DNA of 47,392 nucleotides from a virus. Location: positions 1 through 47,392 of the IMG/VR virus record IMGVR_UViG_3300036828_001403. One strand, 5' to 3'. This document shows, piece by piece, positions 8,881 through 16,483 of this stretch. The notes beneath the pieces were generated by a model, which saw only the letters and a list, made by a program, of their open reading frames with translations, was not told the DNA's origin and ran no database searches. The translations under genes and the position numbers were made by a program. Positions within the stretch are counted from its first letter, which is position 1, and each line of letters opens with the position of its first letter.

Positions 8881-9371
8881 TGGCAAGAATACTGCCCATC
8901 CGGCAGGACATCGGTGAAGGAACCTGGCAGTCAGTAGTCGATCACGGCATCGAGGCGGCTTCCCAGACCTGGAAGGCGGGAGCGCTGCTGGTGAACTCCA
9001 CCGGCTCTCTGGCGGAAGCGGTTACCGCGACTACCGGCTATGCGGGTACCCTGGTTGGCTTTGCACTCGGTCCCGCCACTGGAGTTGCGGGCAGCGACGT
9101 TGCCTTCACCCCGATGTGCCCCAACATCATCACCTTTTCCGGCAGCGTGGACGGCACTCTGGTCGCGACCAACGCGCCGGGCACCGGCTCAGTTGCTCAA
9201 ACCGGAGTGTGGAGCGGTATTGGAATCCAGAGAGACGCGGCGTCGTCGACCTGGTTTCTCTGCACCACCGGAACCGCCAGCGCGATCGTGGTCGGATTTA
9301 TCGATCCGCCGGGTACCGTCAATGGGCGGGTGCGGATCCGCATGCTGCAAGCGTCGACGTTGCTCATCTAA
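8880..9371 (+). CDS. Capsid decoration-like protein
   Basis: 163 residues, preceded by GAGGAG. The N-terminal sequence with EAASQTWKAGALLV and later AVTATTGYAGTLVGFALGPA resembles the small beta-rich head-stabilising (decoration) proteins that many tailed phages encode just before the major capsid protein. These trimerise or bind at capsid vertices to brace the expanded shell. It is strand-rich with very few charged residues. The gene is separated from the capsid gene by a small nuclease gene, which looks like an insertion. Recognition is by general resemblance, not a defined motif. Confidence 0.55.
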   Translation: MARILPIRQDIGEGTWQSVVDHGIEAASQTWKAGALLVNSTGSLAEAVTATTGYAGTLVGFALGPATGVAGSDVAFTPMCPNIITFSGSVDGTLVATNAPGTGSVAQTGVWSGIGIQRDAASSTWFLCTTGTASAIVVGFIDPPGTVNGRVRIRMLQASTLLI

Positions 9372-9746
9372 ATGGCAGAAAAAAGTACAGAAGCCGTTCG
9401 TAGATGGCGAGCACGGCAAGGAATAGAAAAGGTGCGAGAAATAGGACGCTTGGATTCACAGAAGCGCCGTAATCTTATTCCCCATCTGGCTTTGAAGGAC
9501 AACCACCAACTTTCGCACGAACAGGCGCGCTTTCTGTACGAACAGATGCAGAAGGCTGTTTGTGACATCTGCGGAAACCCCGACCGGAAAGTCGTGTTCG
9601 ATCACAACCATACGACCGGCAAATTCCGCGGGTTTCTTTGTCAAGCATGTAATTCGGGCATCGGCCAGTTTGCGGACGATCCCGCTCTCATGGAGAAAGC
9701 GATCATGTACCTTAAAAATGAAGGTGAAACCCGATGCCAGCCGTAA
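9372..9746 (+). CDS. Recombination endonuclease VII-like (His-Me finger) nuclease
   Basis: 124 residues. The C-terminal half has two zinc-binding pairs, Cys64-x2-Cys67 and Cys90-x2-Cys93, around the His-Me core FDHNHTTGKFRGFLC (Asp77, His78, His80), as in T4 endonuclease VII. That family resolves branched DNA before packaging; free-standing members also behave as mobile genes. The N-terminal half is Arg/Lys-rich. The gene starts one base after the decoration-like gene and overlaps the capsid gene by 13 bases. Wedged between two capsid genes it could be a resident packaging resolvase or a homing-type insertion. A separate RusA resolvase is present elsewhere in the window. Confidence 0.85.
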   Translation: MAEKSTEAVRRWRARQGIEKVREIGRLDSQKRRNLIPHLALKDNHQLSHEQARFLYEQMQKAVCDICGNPDRKVVFDHNHTTGKFRGFLCQACNSGIGQFADDPALMEKAIMYLKNEGETRCQP

Positions 9747-10642
9747 CTTCTGCGTTTGCTGACTTGTTGTCAACTAGGTTTCAAACCTTCCTCGTGAATG
9801 TCGGGAAAGAATATCGCCGCCTGTGGCCCGAGTGGGTCAAGGCGGTCGACATGCCTACCAACCCGTACATCTCCGAGAAGGTCTCGGGCATGGGGATCCA
9901 GAACGCCAAGCCGGAAGGCCAGCAATTCCCGCCCGACCTGCCAATCATCGGCTCCAGCTTCCAGGTCACTGCCACGCCCTACGGGCAGTTGTTCAGCGTG
10001 ACTTGGGAAATGTGGCGGGATGACAAGTATGGAGTGATGGGCGAGATGTGGGGCGACATGGGCCGCTCCAACCGGCTCCGACAGGAAGTTCAGGCCTTCG
10101 GCTTATTCAACAACGCCTTCAGCGTCAACTCCGGCTACGACAACGTGCCGCTGATCACCAATGCCGCCTTGCCGCATCCCAACCTCGACGGCAGCGTTCA
10201 GGTCAATCGGCCGACTCCCGATATCGCGCTGAGCCAGACCGGCATTCAGGCAGGCCAGATCAATTTCGACGGCCTGAACGACGACCGCTCGCGCCCGCAG
10301 GACGTGGCGGCCACCCGGCTCATGATCCAGCAGAGCAACCGCTACCTCGCACGCGAGCTGCTGGGCTCCAGCGGCAAGACCCAGACCGGCAACAACGAGA
10401 TGAATGCGCTCTTGAACGACGGTCTGGAGTGGGGCGTCGTCCGTTATCTGACCCGCACCCAGGATTGGTTCCTGCTCGCCCCGGCGGATCAGACCGATGT
10501 CGAGTTCATGTGGCGCGACCGTCCCCGAAGCCGCTCGTTCGACGACCCCTTCATTGAAGCGGCTGACTTCACTGTCTATCAGCGCTTTGCGATGAGAGTG
10601 GGGGACTGGAAGGGTGTGTATGGCAGCACACTGGGGTACTAA
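9734..10642 (+). CDS. Major capsid protein
   Basis: 302 residues, start within the nuclease gene. Features consistent with a tailed-phage capsid protein are the size, mixed alpha/beta content, many Trp and Phe, an N-terminal helical segment, and a strand-rich core with DLPIIGSSFQVTATPYGQLF and the C-terminal EAADFTVYQRFAMRVGDWKG. It lies after scaffold-like and decoration-like genes and is the only protein in the window with this size and position, so it is taken as the shell subunit, presumably HK97-fold. The fold is inferred from family knowledge, not shown here. Confidence 0.75.
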   Translation: MPAVTSAFADLLSTRFQTFLVNVGKEYRRLWPEWVKAVDMPTNPYISEKVSGMGIQNAKPEGQQFPPDLPIIGSSFQVTATPYGQLFSVTWEMWRDDKYGVMGEMWGDMGRSNRLRQEVQAFGLFNNAFSVNSGYDNVPLITNAALPHPNLDGSVQVNRPTPDIALSQTGIQAGQINFDGLNDDRSRPQDVAATRLMIQQSNRYLARELLGSSGKTQTGNNEMNALLNDGLEWGVVRYLTRTQDWFLLAPADQTDVEFMWRDRPRSRSFDDPFIEAADFTVYQRFAMRVGDWKGVYGSTLGY

Positions 10643-10646
10643 TTAG

Positions 10647-11165
10647 ATGCCTACTACGAACTTTCCGTATGGAATCGCGGGACCCGGCATCGTAAATACC
10701 GCCCTTACCTCGCCGCTCAATTTGCCCCAAAACACCACCGGCACCTTGTTCACGACAGCGGGCGGTCCGATTCTGGTCTGTTGCATCTTCGGCGTGGTGA
10801 CGACTGCCCTGGGCGCTACGGTGACCACCGTGCAGTTGTCCGCCAAGGTCGGTGCCCTGGCGTCAGTTCCTGTTTGCCTGGCGGGAACTGTTACCAGTTT
10901 GGCGGCGGGCACCGTACTGATGCCGATTACCAGCTTCGGGACGGCGCTCAGCGTGACGGCCACCGCCGGCGTCATCTATGCCGGTAATGGAACCGGAGTT
11001 CCGACTTCTTTCATCATGGGTGGACCGGGGATCATCACAGCGACGACTTCAGCCAACGACACCGGCCAGATCCAGTGGTACCTGATGTACGCGCCCTATT
11101 CGAATGTGGCTCCGAACGGGACTGGGACGGCAACCCCAGTGACCACGGTCACGCCGATCGCGTAA
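10647..11165 (+). CDS. Beta-rich head or decoration protein
   Basis: 172 residues starting 4 bases after the capsid stop. The sequence is almost entirely Gly, Ala, Thr, Val, Pro and Leu with alternating hydrophobics and two Cys, implying an all-beta domain. Low charge and location next to the capsid gene suggest a surface or decoration protein. The family is not recognised. Confidence 0.5.
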   Translation: MPTTNFPYGIAGPGIVNTALTSPLNLPQNTTGTLFTTAGGPILVCCIFGVVTTALGATVTTVQLSAKVGALASVPVCLAGTVTSLAAGTVLMPITSFGTALSVTATAGVIYAGNGTGVPTSFIMGGPGIITATTSANDTGQIQWYLMYAPYSNVAPNGTGTATPVTTVTPIA

Positions 11166-11183
11166 GTCGTTGGGCGGATACTC

Positions 11184-11306
11184 ATGAAGGATCGCAAGAC
11201 CCCGGAACTGCCGCCGGCCAAAAAGTCGGAGCCGATGCCGTCGGCCATCCAGAAGAAAGGCTATGGCGGCTACGACACCAAGAACACGGCCAAGGCCGGC
11301 AAGTGA
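11184..11306 (+). CDS. Tiny Lys/Pro-rich protein (40 aa)
   Basis: A 40-residue ORF of the form MKDRKTPELPP...YGGYDTKNTAKAGK. It is the first of three consecutive very small basic ORFs in a compact run, each with its own start. No known motif. The Lys-rich make-up suggests DNA or RNA binding or packaging with the genome. Confidence 0.5.
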   Translation: MKDRKTPELPPAKKSEPMPSAIQKKGYGGYDTKNTAKAGK

Positions 11307-11312
11307 GATCTC

Positions 11313-11543
11313 ATGAAGAAGAAACCAAAAGGTAAGAAGGCCAAGGCCAAGAAGATGGGAAAGGTCATGGGGGAATTCAAGGCGGGTTCCCTCAAGTCCG
11401 GTTCCGGTGACACGGTGAAAAAGCGCAAGCAGGCGATAGCCATCGGCCTCAAACAATCCGGGCAGTCGTTCGTCGATCGCAATCGGCGCATGGCCGCCAA
11501 AAAGAAAGGACTCGGCGGCCGGGTGGCCAAGGCACTGAGCTAA
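11313..11543 (+). CDS. Lys-rich protein resembling DUF6496
   Basis: 76 residues. The central MGKVMGEFKAGSLKSGSG followed by VKKRKQAIAIGLKQSG closely resembles the DUF6496-type proteins seen in phages and bacteria, small basic proteins of unknown function. The N terminus is a poly-Lys stretch and the C terminus is also basic. It lies between two other tiny Lys-rich ORFs in the capsid-to-tail interval, suggesting internal DNA-binding head proteins, but this is inference. Confidence 0.65.
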   Translation: MKKKPKGKKAKAKKMGKVMGEFKAGSLKSGSGDTVKKRKQAIAIGLKQSGQSFVDRNRRMAAKKKGLGGRVAKALS

Positions 11544-11557
11544 GGGAGTTTCGAGCG

Positions 11558-11677
11558 ATGACCAAGAAGAAAGGCGGCCTCGACAAGGGCGGCGCATTCG
11601 GCGTCAAGCAGGCGCACGCACCGAGCTCGAGCCCCTTCGGCGGCAAGAAGAAGGCAAAGAAGAAGGGGAAGAAGTAG
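11558..11677 (+). CDS. Tiny Lys/Gly-rich protein (39 aa)
   Basis: A 39-residue ORF starting MTKKKGGLDKGGAFGVKQ and ending in repeated KKKAKKKGKK. GGGAG lies 11 bases before the ATG. Third of a run of three small basic ORFs. Extreme charge suggests nucleic-acid binding. Its stop is one base before the GTG of the next gene. Confidence 0.55.
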   Translation: MTKKKGGLDKGGAFGVKQAHAPSSSPFGGKKKAKKKGKK

Positions 11678-11678
11678 T

Positions 11679-12701
11679 GTGCCGGAGTCGGTCCAGGACA
11701 TCGCACGGCAGGCGGTCGGACAACTCGGCCTCGACCGCGGCTACGCGCTTGGAACGCAGTTCGCAAGCGAGGCCTATCAAGAGGTTTGCGCTCGGGCGAA
11801 GTTCCGCCATCTCCGCAAGATAGGACAGATTTATCTGCCTGCCCCTTTCCAGGCGGGCTCCATCACTCTCACTCTCGATAGTCCAGTCGTAACGCTCAAT
11901 GCGGTCGCGCTGGCCGCAGCCCAAGCCAACCAGTTCTACAAGTGGCCAGAGGGTTTTAGCGGCCTCTGGTTCCGTCCGCAAATCGGCATCACCTGGTATC
12001 GCATCGCGGAAGCCTACGTTGCGAACGGAATCGGCACGCTCATTCTCGAGACGCCGTTTGCATACGACAACAGTTATCTGGTCGGCACTTCGCAACTGAC
12101 CCAGAGCAACGTCACCTACTTCATCATTCCGCGCTACCAGCAGCTCGATCCCACCGCACGCCAGTTGGGCGTGTTCATGGTCGACTACGTGTTCCGGCCG
12201 CTTCGGGTCGTCAGCGAAGATCAACTCAACCGCATGGTGCCGGGGCGCTTTCTCATCTCGAGCTATCCCGAGTACGTGGCGGAACTGAATTCCAACTTGA
12301 ATCTCACCGGCATGCCCAAGCAGATCGAAGTCTATCCGTACCCGAGCAATTCGGTGACGCTCCACTACACCTTCTGGCAGACTCCGCCGGTGCTGGGCTT
12401 CGGCGACTACCTTCCACCCACCATCGATACCGACATCATTCGCACCGGGACCAAGATGTTCCTGGCCGGCAGTGAGTCGGGCAAGGCAGTCAGAGCGGGC
12501 AATATGGAGGCGGCCGCCTACTGGCGCAACGTCGCCAACCAGGAAGAGACCAAGTACGAGGGCAAGATCAATCGCGCCATCCGCAACGATCGCGGGCCGG
12601 AAGACCTGAAGATGACGATTCGAAGAATGGGATGGCAGGGGCCGATCGATTACGACGCGATAACGACCGCATTCGAAAATTTCCTGGCAGTTGGTTATTG
12701 A
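11679..12701 (+). CDS. Tail adaptor / tail accessory-factor-like protein
   Basis: 340 residues from a GTG start. The N terminus is helical (SVQDIARQAVGQLGLDRGYALG) and the rest is strand-rich with many Tyr and Pro, ending in a charged helical tail (KYEGKINRAIRNDRG). Position after the capsid genes fits an adaptor that joins the portal ring to the tail. Two shorter proteins at 36902 and 37496 have comparable organisation and location next to tail genes, so more than one connector protein may exist. Function inferred from order and general character. Confidence 0.5.
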   Translation: MPESVQDIARQAVGQLGLDRGYALGTQFASEAYQEVCARAKFRHLRKIGQIYLPAPFQAGSITLTLDSPVVTLNAVALAAAQANQFYKWPEGFSGLWFRPQIGITWYRIAEAYVANGIGTLILETPFAYDNSYLVGTSQLTQSNVTYFIIPRYQQLDPTARQLGVFMVDYVFRPLRVVSEDQLNRMVPGRFLISSYPEYVAELNSNLNLTGMPKQIEVYPYPSNSVTLHYTFWQTPPVLGFGDYLPPTIDTDIIRTGTKMFLAGSESGKAVRAGNMEAAAYWRNVANQEETKYEGKINRAIRNDRGPEDLKMTIRRMGWQGPIDYDAITTAFENFLAVGY

Positions 12702-12703
12702 GC

Positions 12704-14596
12704 ATGAAACGTCTGGCCATGGTCCTGCTGATACTGCTCGTGTTCTGCGTCCAGGTTTGGGCGGGCGATGACAGTAACACCGCTATGCCGCTCGACACGG
12801 TGAATCCAACCTCCCCGACCTTCGGCGGTAGCACCTACACGTCGCAGCTCTACAACAGTCTCTCCAAAGAAGACGCCGCGCGTTGGGTTGAGCAGTTCGG
12901 GGCCAATTTCGTCTCGACCGTGGCCAACGCCAATGCGTGCCTCGGAGGCACCGGCGTGGGTTTGAGCATGACGCCGGTACCGTGCGTGGCCTACAACCTC
13001 GGCTACCGCAGCACGGAAACCGGCTCCATCACCTTCTCCAACAACATGACGACCTGGGTCGCCATGGACGAGAACACTGCGGGCAACAACCCCGGCCTCC
13101 CGAATTTCACCCGGGTGGGTAACACCCACTACCTGATCAATACGATTGACGTCACCCAACCGGCTATGGCGGCCGACTCCCAACTCCTGATGAAGGTCGT
13201 CACCGCAGGCGGCTCCATTACCGGGGTAACCGATCTGCGGGCGGCCAGTCTATTTACCAGTTTCACCGCAGGTCCAGGCCGAATCTCGATCACCGGCAAC
13301 AGCGGCAACGGCACCGATCAAATCAGCGGGGTCAATGTAAACGGCGTTGCGAATGCGGCCACGTTTGCTGGCGCTGACATGGGAGCGAAAGTTAATGCTG
13401 CAATAGCCTCGATGCCTAATGGAGGGAAGGTCCAGATCCCGTCGGGGAATTATAGTTTCAGCACGACTATTCAATGTCCCACCACTGTTCACCAGGGTTA
13501 TATTATCGAAGGTGCAGGGTCGGGGATGTCACCGGACGTCGGGGCGCCTTCAAACACGTACCTTGCTTACACTGGAAACACAGACGCCATAAATCAGGTC
13601 GTGACGGTTTTTGCTAATCAAAATTTGCCGGGATGTCAGTTACGAGACTTGACTCTCGATGGTATCGGAGCGGGTCCGAGTGCAGTGGGGTTTCATTTTG
13701 GTGGAGTAGAGCATGGAGCTACGTGGAATGTAATTATTAAAAGTTTCAAAGGGGCTGGTATTGAGATTGAGAATGGACCTACCAACGAATGGACCGAACG
13801 CTATGACCTGGAGGGAATGCTTTGGTCTAATACGATCGGTATTAACTTTGTTGTGGACACTGGTGGTAACGCTTCTCTAGGTCATGGCTTTATAAAAGAG
13901 TGGCTTAACGTCCCGAATAATGGAATTGGCATACAAGTCAATGGTGGTGTCGTCAATGGATATGACACTGGCCAGATTTATTCTACGAGTATATGGCTAA
14001 ACGGTAACATAGGTGTTGGCAATACTGGAACGGCCACGGTATGGAATATCACCAATGGTGGATTTGTCGCAGGCGCTATGGTTGATGCAGAATATGAGTG
14101 CAATGCAGCAACGTGTGTAGAGGCAAATCTCAATGGTCTTTATGCTGTATTCAATCCTCTTGCTCGTTATGCTCGAGCTGGTGGTCCTTGGACCATTACT
14201 GGTACGGCGGCGAATTATATCGTAATACCGTCGCCGGTACATCATATTATTGCGGCGAGCATACCGCTCATATTGTCTGGAAATACGTTCGATATTTTCC
14301 CAATCTTTGGTGTCGCTAGTGAGGGTTCGGCTGCTCCCAATGGCCCTCAACAATTAGCGATGTCTTGTGGATTCTTGAATGCGTGTACTTCCTATCCTAC
14401 ATTTCAATTGTATGACGTAAATACCAGTGCGGACGTTGCAGGAGCATCAATCACTTGTGTTAGTGCAAACACCGTAACGAATAGCACTCATATTTCACTT
14501 ACTCCCAACCACAGCTATACAGTTAGAGCGGCAACCGCTGCGACTGGTTGCACCGGCACGACAAACTTCGTGGTGACATTAGACCAACTCTGGTAG
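12704..14596 (+). CDS. Spike/fibre with signal peptide and pectate-lyase-like beta-helix
   Basis: A 630-residue protein. It begins MKRLAMVLLILLVFCVQVWA, a clean Sec-type signal peptide, followed by a fibre-like region, then near residue 222 the segment GADMGAKVNAAIASMPNGG with VQIPSGNYSF, the usual opening of pectate-lyase-type right-handed beta-helices found in spikes and depolymerases. The remainder is Asn/Gly/Thr-rich, as in beta-helix coils. The ATG at 12704 is chosen over an in-frame start at 12632 because the signal peptide begins there. From about 13350 on, base composition turns clearly more AT-rich than the 5' third, suggesting that the helix domain was acquired separately. Catalytic residues are not identifiable. 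It probably binds or degrades a host polysaccharide. Confidence 0.7.
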   Translation: MKRLAMVLLILLVFCVQVWAGDDSNTAMPLDTVNPTSPTFGGSTYTSQLYNSLSKEDAARWVEQFGANFVSTVANANACLGGTGVGLSMTPVPCVAYNLGYRSTETGSITFSNNMTTWVAMDENTAGNNPGLPNFTRVGNTHYLINTIDVTQPAMAADSQLLMKVVTAGGSITGVTDLRAASLFTSFTAGPGRISITGNSGNGTDQISGVNVNGVANAATFAGADMGAKVNAAIASMPNGGKVQIPSGNYSFSTTIQCPTTVHQGYIIEGAGSGMSPDVGAPSNTYLAYTGNTDAINQVVTVFANQNLPGCQLRDLTLDGIGAGPSAVGFHFGGVEHGATWNVIIKSFKGAGIEIENGPTNEWTERYDLEGMLWSNTIGINFVVDTGGNASLGHGFIKEWLNVPNNGIGIQVNGGVVNGYDTGQIYSTSIWLNGNIGVGNTGTATVWNITNGGFVAGAMVDAEYECNAATCVEANLNGLYAVFNPLARYARAGGPWTITGTAANYIVIPSPVHHIIAASIPLILSGNTFDIFPIFGVASEGSAAPNGPQQLAMSCGFLNACTSYPTFQLYDVNTSADVAGASITCVSANTVTNSTHISLTPNHSYTVRAATAATGCTGTTNFVVTLDQLW

Positions 14597-14603
14597 CCCA
14601 TAT

Positions 14604-14765
14604 ATGAAGTTACTGTTGACTTTGTTATTTGCCAGCACTGTTTGGGCTGCACCGCCAATTCCTACACCAATTCCAACTGCAATCCCTACGGTTGATGTTC
14701 CCCACTATCATCCACCTCAACCCATACCAACGCCTGTGCCCACGCCAGCCAAGGGAGAGAGATAA
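14604..14765 (+). CDS. Small secreted Pro/Thr-rich peptide
   Basis: 53 residues: MKLLLTLLFASTVWA is a short signal peptide, and the mature part is a Pro-Thr-Ile-rich disordered segment with HYHPP. The start follows the spike stop by 7 bases; the stop overlaps the next ATG by one base. AT-rich like the end of the spike gene. Perhaps an exported partner of the spike; no known family. Confidence 0.55.
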   Translation: MKLLLTLLFASTVWAAPPIPTPIPTAIPTVDVPHYHPPQPIPTPVPTPAKGER

Positions 14766-15085
14766 TGGCATCATCCATACCGACCGGCTCGATTCCGCAG
14801 CTGGGTGGCAGCATGACCGAGTCCGATGCGAGTGCGGTGCTGCGCCACGACACCCGCGCCCGCTTCTGGCTCGGCCTGTTCATCATCGCTCAGTTCGTGT
14901 TCTTGGTCGCCTACATCGTCTACTCGGGCCGGGAGCTGCCCGACTCGCAGTTGATACTGGGCGCTGAAATCGGCTTTGTCACGGTGGTGTTGCAGTATTT
15001 TTTCGGCTCTTCGAGTGGCTCTGTGACCAAGTCAGCAAAGGGCGAGCCGCCCAGCGCCGAGAAGCTGCCCGCCGCTAGTCCATGA
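14765..15085 (+). CDS. Holin-like two-span membrane protein
   Basis: 106 residues with two hydrophobic spans (about 34-53 and 64-82) separated by a short polar turn, followed by a Ser/Gly-rich then charged C terminus (FFGSSSGSVTKSAKG). The FFGSSSGS-type sequence after the last span is seen in several phage holin-like proteins. Holins form the timed lesion in the inner membrane that starts lysis. The next gene, overlapping by 4 bases, is also a membrane protein, which supports a lysis cassette, but no endolysin is recognisable beside it. Confidence 0.55.
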   Translation: MASSIPTGSIPQLGGSMTESDASAVLRHDTRARFWLGLFIIAQFVFLVAYIVYSGRELPDSQLILGAEIGFVTVVLQYFFGSSSGSVTKSAKGEPPSAEKLPAASP

Positions 15086-15471
15086 GCGATGACCTAGAAC
15101 TCGCCAAGGAGGTCTCGGGGAAGGCGCCTTGGTGGGCGACGGCGCCGATCTGGCTGGCCGCTGGAATTGTCGGTGTCCCCAGTTTGATGGCTATCGGTGC
15201 GGGCTATTTCATCGCGCAGACCGTGGTTCGTAATCAGAAGTTATTGGAGCAGTACAACTTGAGCGAGCTACACATACTCAACGAGGTGGACAAGGAGAAC
15301 GACCTGCGCTGGAACGCGGTACGCCAGTACATCGTAGATGACCTGCGCGCTCAGTATCAGACATGTATTCATGCGGCCAAGAACAATGACCAGCGGAGCG
15401 ATTGTCTGACCCCACAGTCACGCATGGAGGAGTACGGCATCGCCAAGAAAAAGAGAGTTGCAGGGGAATGA
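15082..15471 (+). CDS. Single-span membrane protein in lysis-like cassette
   Basis: 129 residues: a short polar N terminus, one hydrophobic span (about residues 20-45), then a long charged, helical domain with two Cys (CIHAAKNNDQRSDC). ATGA overlaps join it to the genes on both sides. Topology (N-anchor, helical soluble domain) is compatible with an inner-membrane spanin or a holin accessory protein, but no family is recognised. Confidence 0.5.
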   Translation: MSDDLELAKEVSGKAPWWATAPIWLAAGIVGVPSLMAIGAGYFIAQTVVRNQKLLEQYNLSELHILNEVDKENDLRWNAVRQYIVDDLRAQYQTCIHAAKNNDQRSDCLTPQSRMEEYGIAKKKRVAGE

Positions 15472-15590
15472 AGCGTCAAGTGAAAGAGTGCATCGAGTGC
15501 GGCGACCGCACGGTGCACTGGTGCCCGCGCTGCCAGCGCTACGTCTGCCACCGCTGCAAGACTCTGCACAAGGCCAAATGCATCGGTTAG
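15468..15590 (+). CDS. Tiny zinc-finger protein (40 aa)
   Basis: 40 residues with Cys-x2-Cys (CIECG), Cys-x2-Cys (CPRCQ), Cys-x2-Cys (CHRCK) and a final His-x3-Cys, a dense B-box-like zinc-binding pattern. Overlaps the previous gene by ATGA. Such mini zinc proteins usually bind nucleic acid or a protein partner; its place among membrane genes is unexplained. Confidence 0.6.
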   Translation: MKRQVKECIECGDRTVHWCPRCQRYVCHRCKTLHKAKCIG

Positions 15591-15600
15591 GAGGCCAACA

Positions 15601-15759
15601 ATGGAGTATCTTTTCGCCATTTTTGCCGTTACCTGGATTATATTTAATTTGCCTCTTCCACTTGTCGGCGGGGTCGGAACCACCAAACTTATCGTCGGTC
15701 TGGTGGCGATTATTTTGTTGGTGTTGGTACTGCTCGGAATGATGCCGCATCGCGGCTGA
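15601..15759 (+). CDS. Tiny two-span membrane protein (52 aa)
   Basis: 52 residues almost entirely hydrophobic, with two spans separated by a Gly-rich turn (PLVGGVGTTK). A GGAGG ribosome site lies 6 bases ahead of the ATG. It may be a second holin or antiholin, given the neighbouring holin-like gene. Too short to assign on sequence alone. Confidence 0.55.
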   Translation: MEYLFAIFAVTWIIFNLPLPLVGGVGTTKLIVGLVAIILLVLVLLGMMPHRG

Positions 15760-15778
15760 AGGGGGATCTATGGAATAC

Positions 15779-16258
15779 CTAGTGCGACTTGTTGCGCTGG
15801 TTTTCCTTGTTGGTCACGAACCGGCAATTGGTCGGTTCGTAGTGGCCGTCGTTGTCGATGCGGTCAATTTGCAAACCGCGCTGGTAACCATGGGCCAAAG
15901 CCCAGTCGATGAACGCTTTTGCGCTGTTCCGCCACTCCGAGCAGACCGAGATCCCTCTCCCGCCGTAACGGTGCCAATTCTTTGCGCGAGGCCATTCACA
16001 TCGCACGATCATGTTGTTCCATACGCGGTGGAGTGGAGTGCCGGTCATTCCATGGATGCGGCGGGGCGGAAATTCCCGCCGATAGCATCCACAGGATCGG
16101 GAAGGTTTGGCCTTGGATCGGAGGCTGAAGCCTCTAACGACTTTGAACACCCCACAATCGCACCAGCAAAGCCATGTTGCGCTACGTCCCAGCCTTCCGG
16201 CTCGGGAAACTACCAGCCATCGCCCGTAACGCCGTCCAGCCAAGTCGAGGGCTTTCAT
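15779..16258 (-). CDS. HNH homing-type endonuclease (antisense)
   Basis: 159 residues, read against the surrounding genes. The N terminus (MKALDLAGRRYGRWLV) and the Cys-rich segment (CWCDCG, SCGCYRR) match phage HNH endonucleases with a zinc-ribbon-like head. The C-terminal half has HGMTGTPLHRVWNNM, YGGRGISVCSEW and LQIDRIDNDGHYEPTNCRFV, the typical HNH catalytic block. The start at 16258 is chosen because the family-like sequence begins there; an in-frame ATG at 16270 adds four residues. Such genes are mobile and insert without disrupting neighbours; here it separates two rightward genes. Target unknown. Confidence 0.85.
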   Translation of the reverse strand: MKALDLAGRRYGRWLVVSRAGRLGRSATWLCWCDCGVFKVVRGFSLRSKAKPSRSCGCYRREFPPRRIHGMTGTPLHRVWNNMIVRCEWPRAKNWHRYGGRGISVCSEWRNSAKAFIDWALAHGYQRGLQIDRIDNDGHYEPTNCRFVTNKENQRNKSH

Positions 16259-16293
16259 CTCCCACAGCATAATACTGAGGGAAGGAAGTAACC

Positions 16294-16467
16294 ATGCGAA
16301 AAAAGAAAAAATACATAAAGATTGTGTTAGTAGTGTTGCTCGGGACGCTATTCTTGAATAGCGCGGCTTGGGCGCGGCATCACAAGAAGAAGGCCTCGCC
16401 TACGTCTACGCCAACAACGAGTACGCGGATTTCTAACCCGGCGAGTTCACCGGACCCGCCCAAATAG
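16294..16467 (+). CDS. Small exported basic/Thr-Pro peptide
   Basis: 57 residues: RKKKKYIKIVLVVLLGTLF followed by LNSAAWA forms a signal peptide with a strongly basic n-region. The mature part is HHKKK then a Ser/Thr/Pro tail. GGAAGGAAG gives a good ribosome site. Resembles the other small secreted late peptides at 14604 and 41767 in design, not in sequence. Function unknown. Confidence 0.55.
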   Translation: MRKKKKYIKIVLVVLLGTLFLNSAAWARHHKKKASPTSTPTTSTRISNPASSPDPPK

Positions 16468-16483
16468 TTGAGGAGGATAGTGT

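Noticed and set aside
15770-16291. 173-residue rightward frame opposite the HNH gene
   Set aside because: The opposite strand has a complete HNH motif set; this frame has none.
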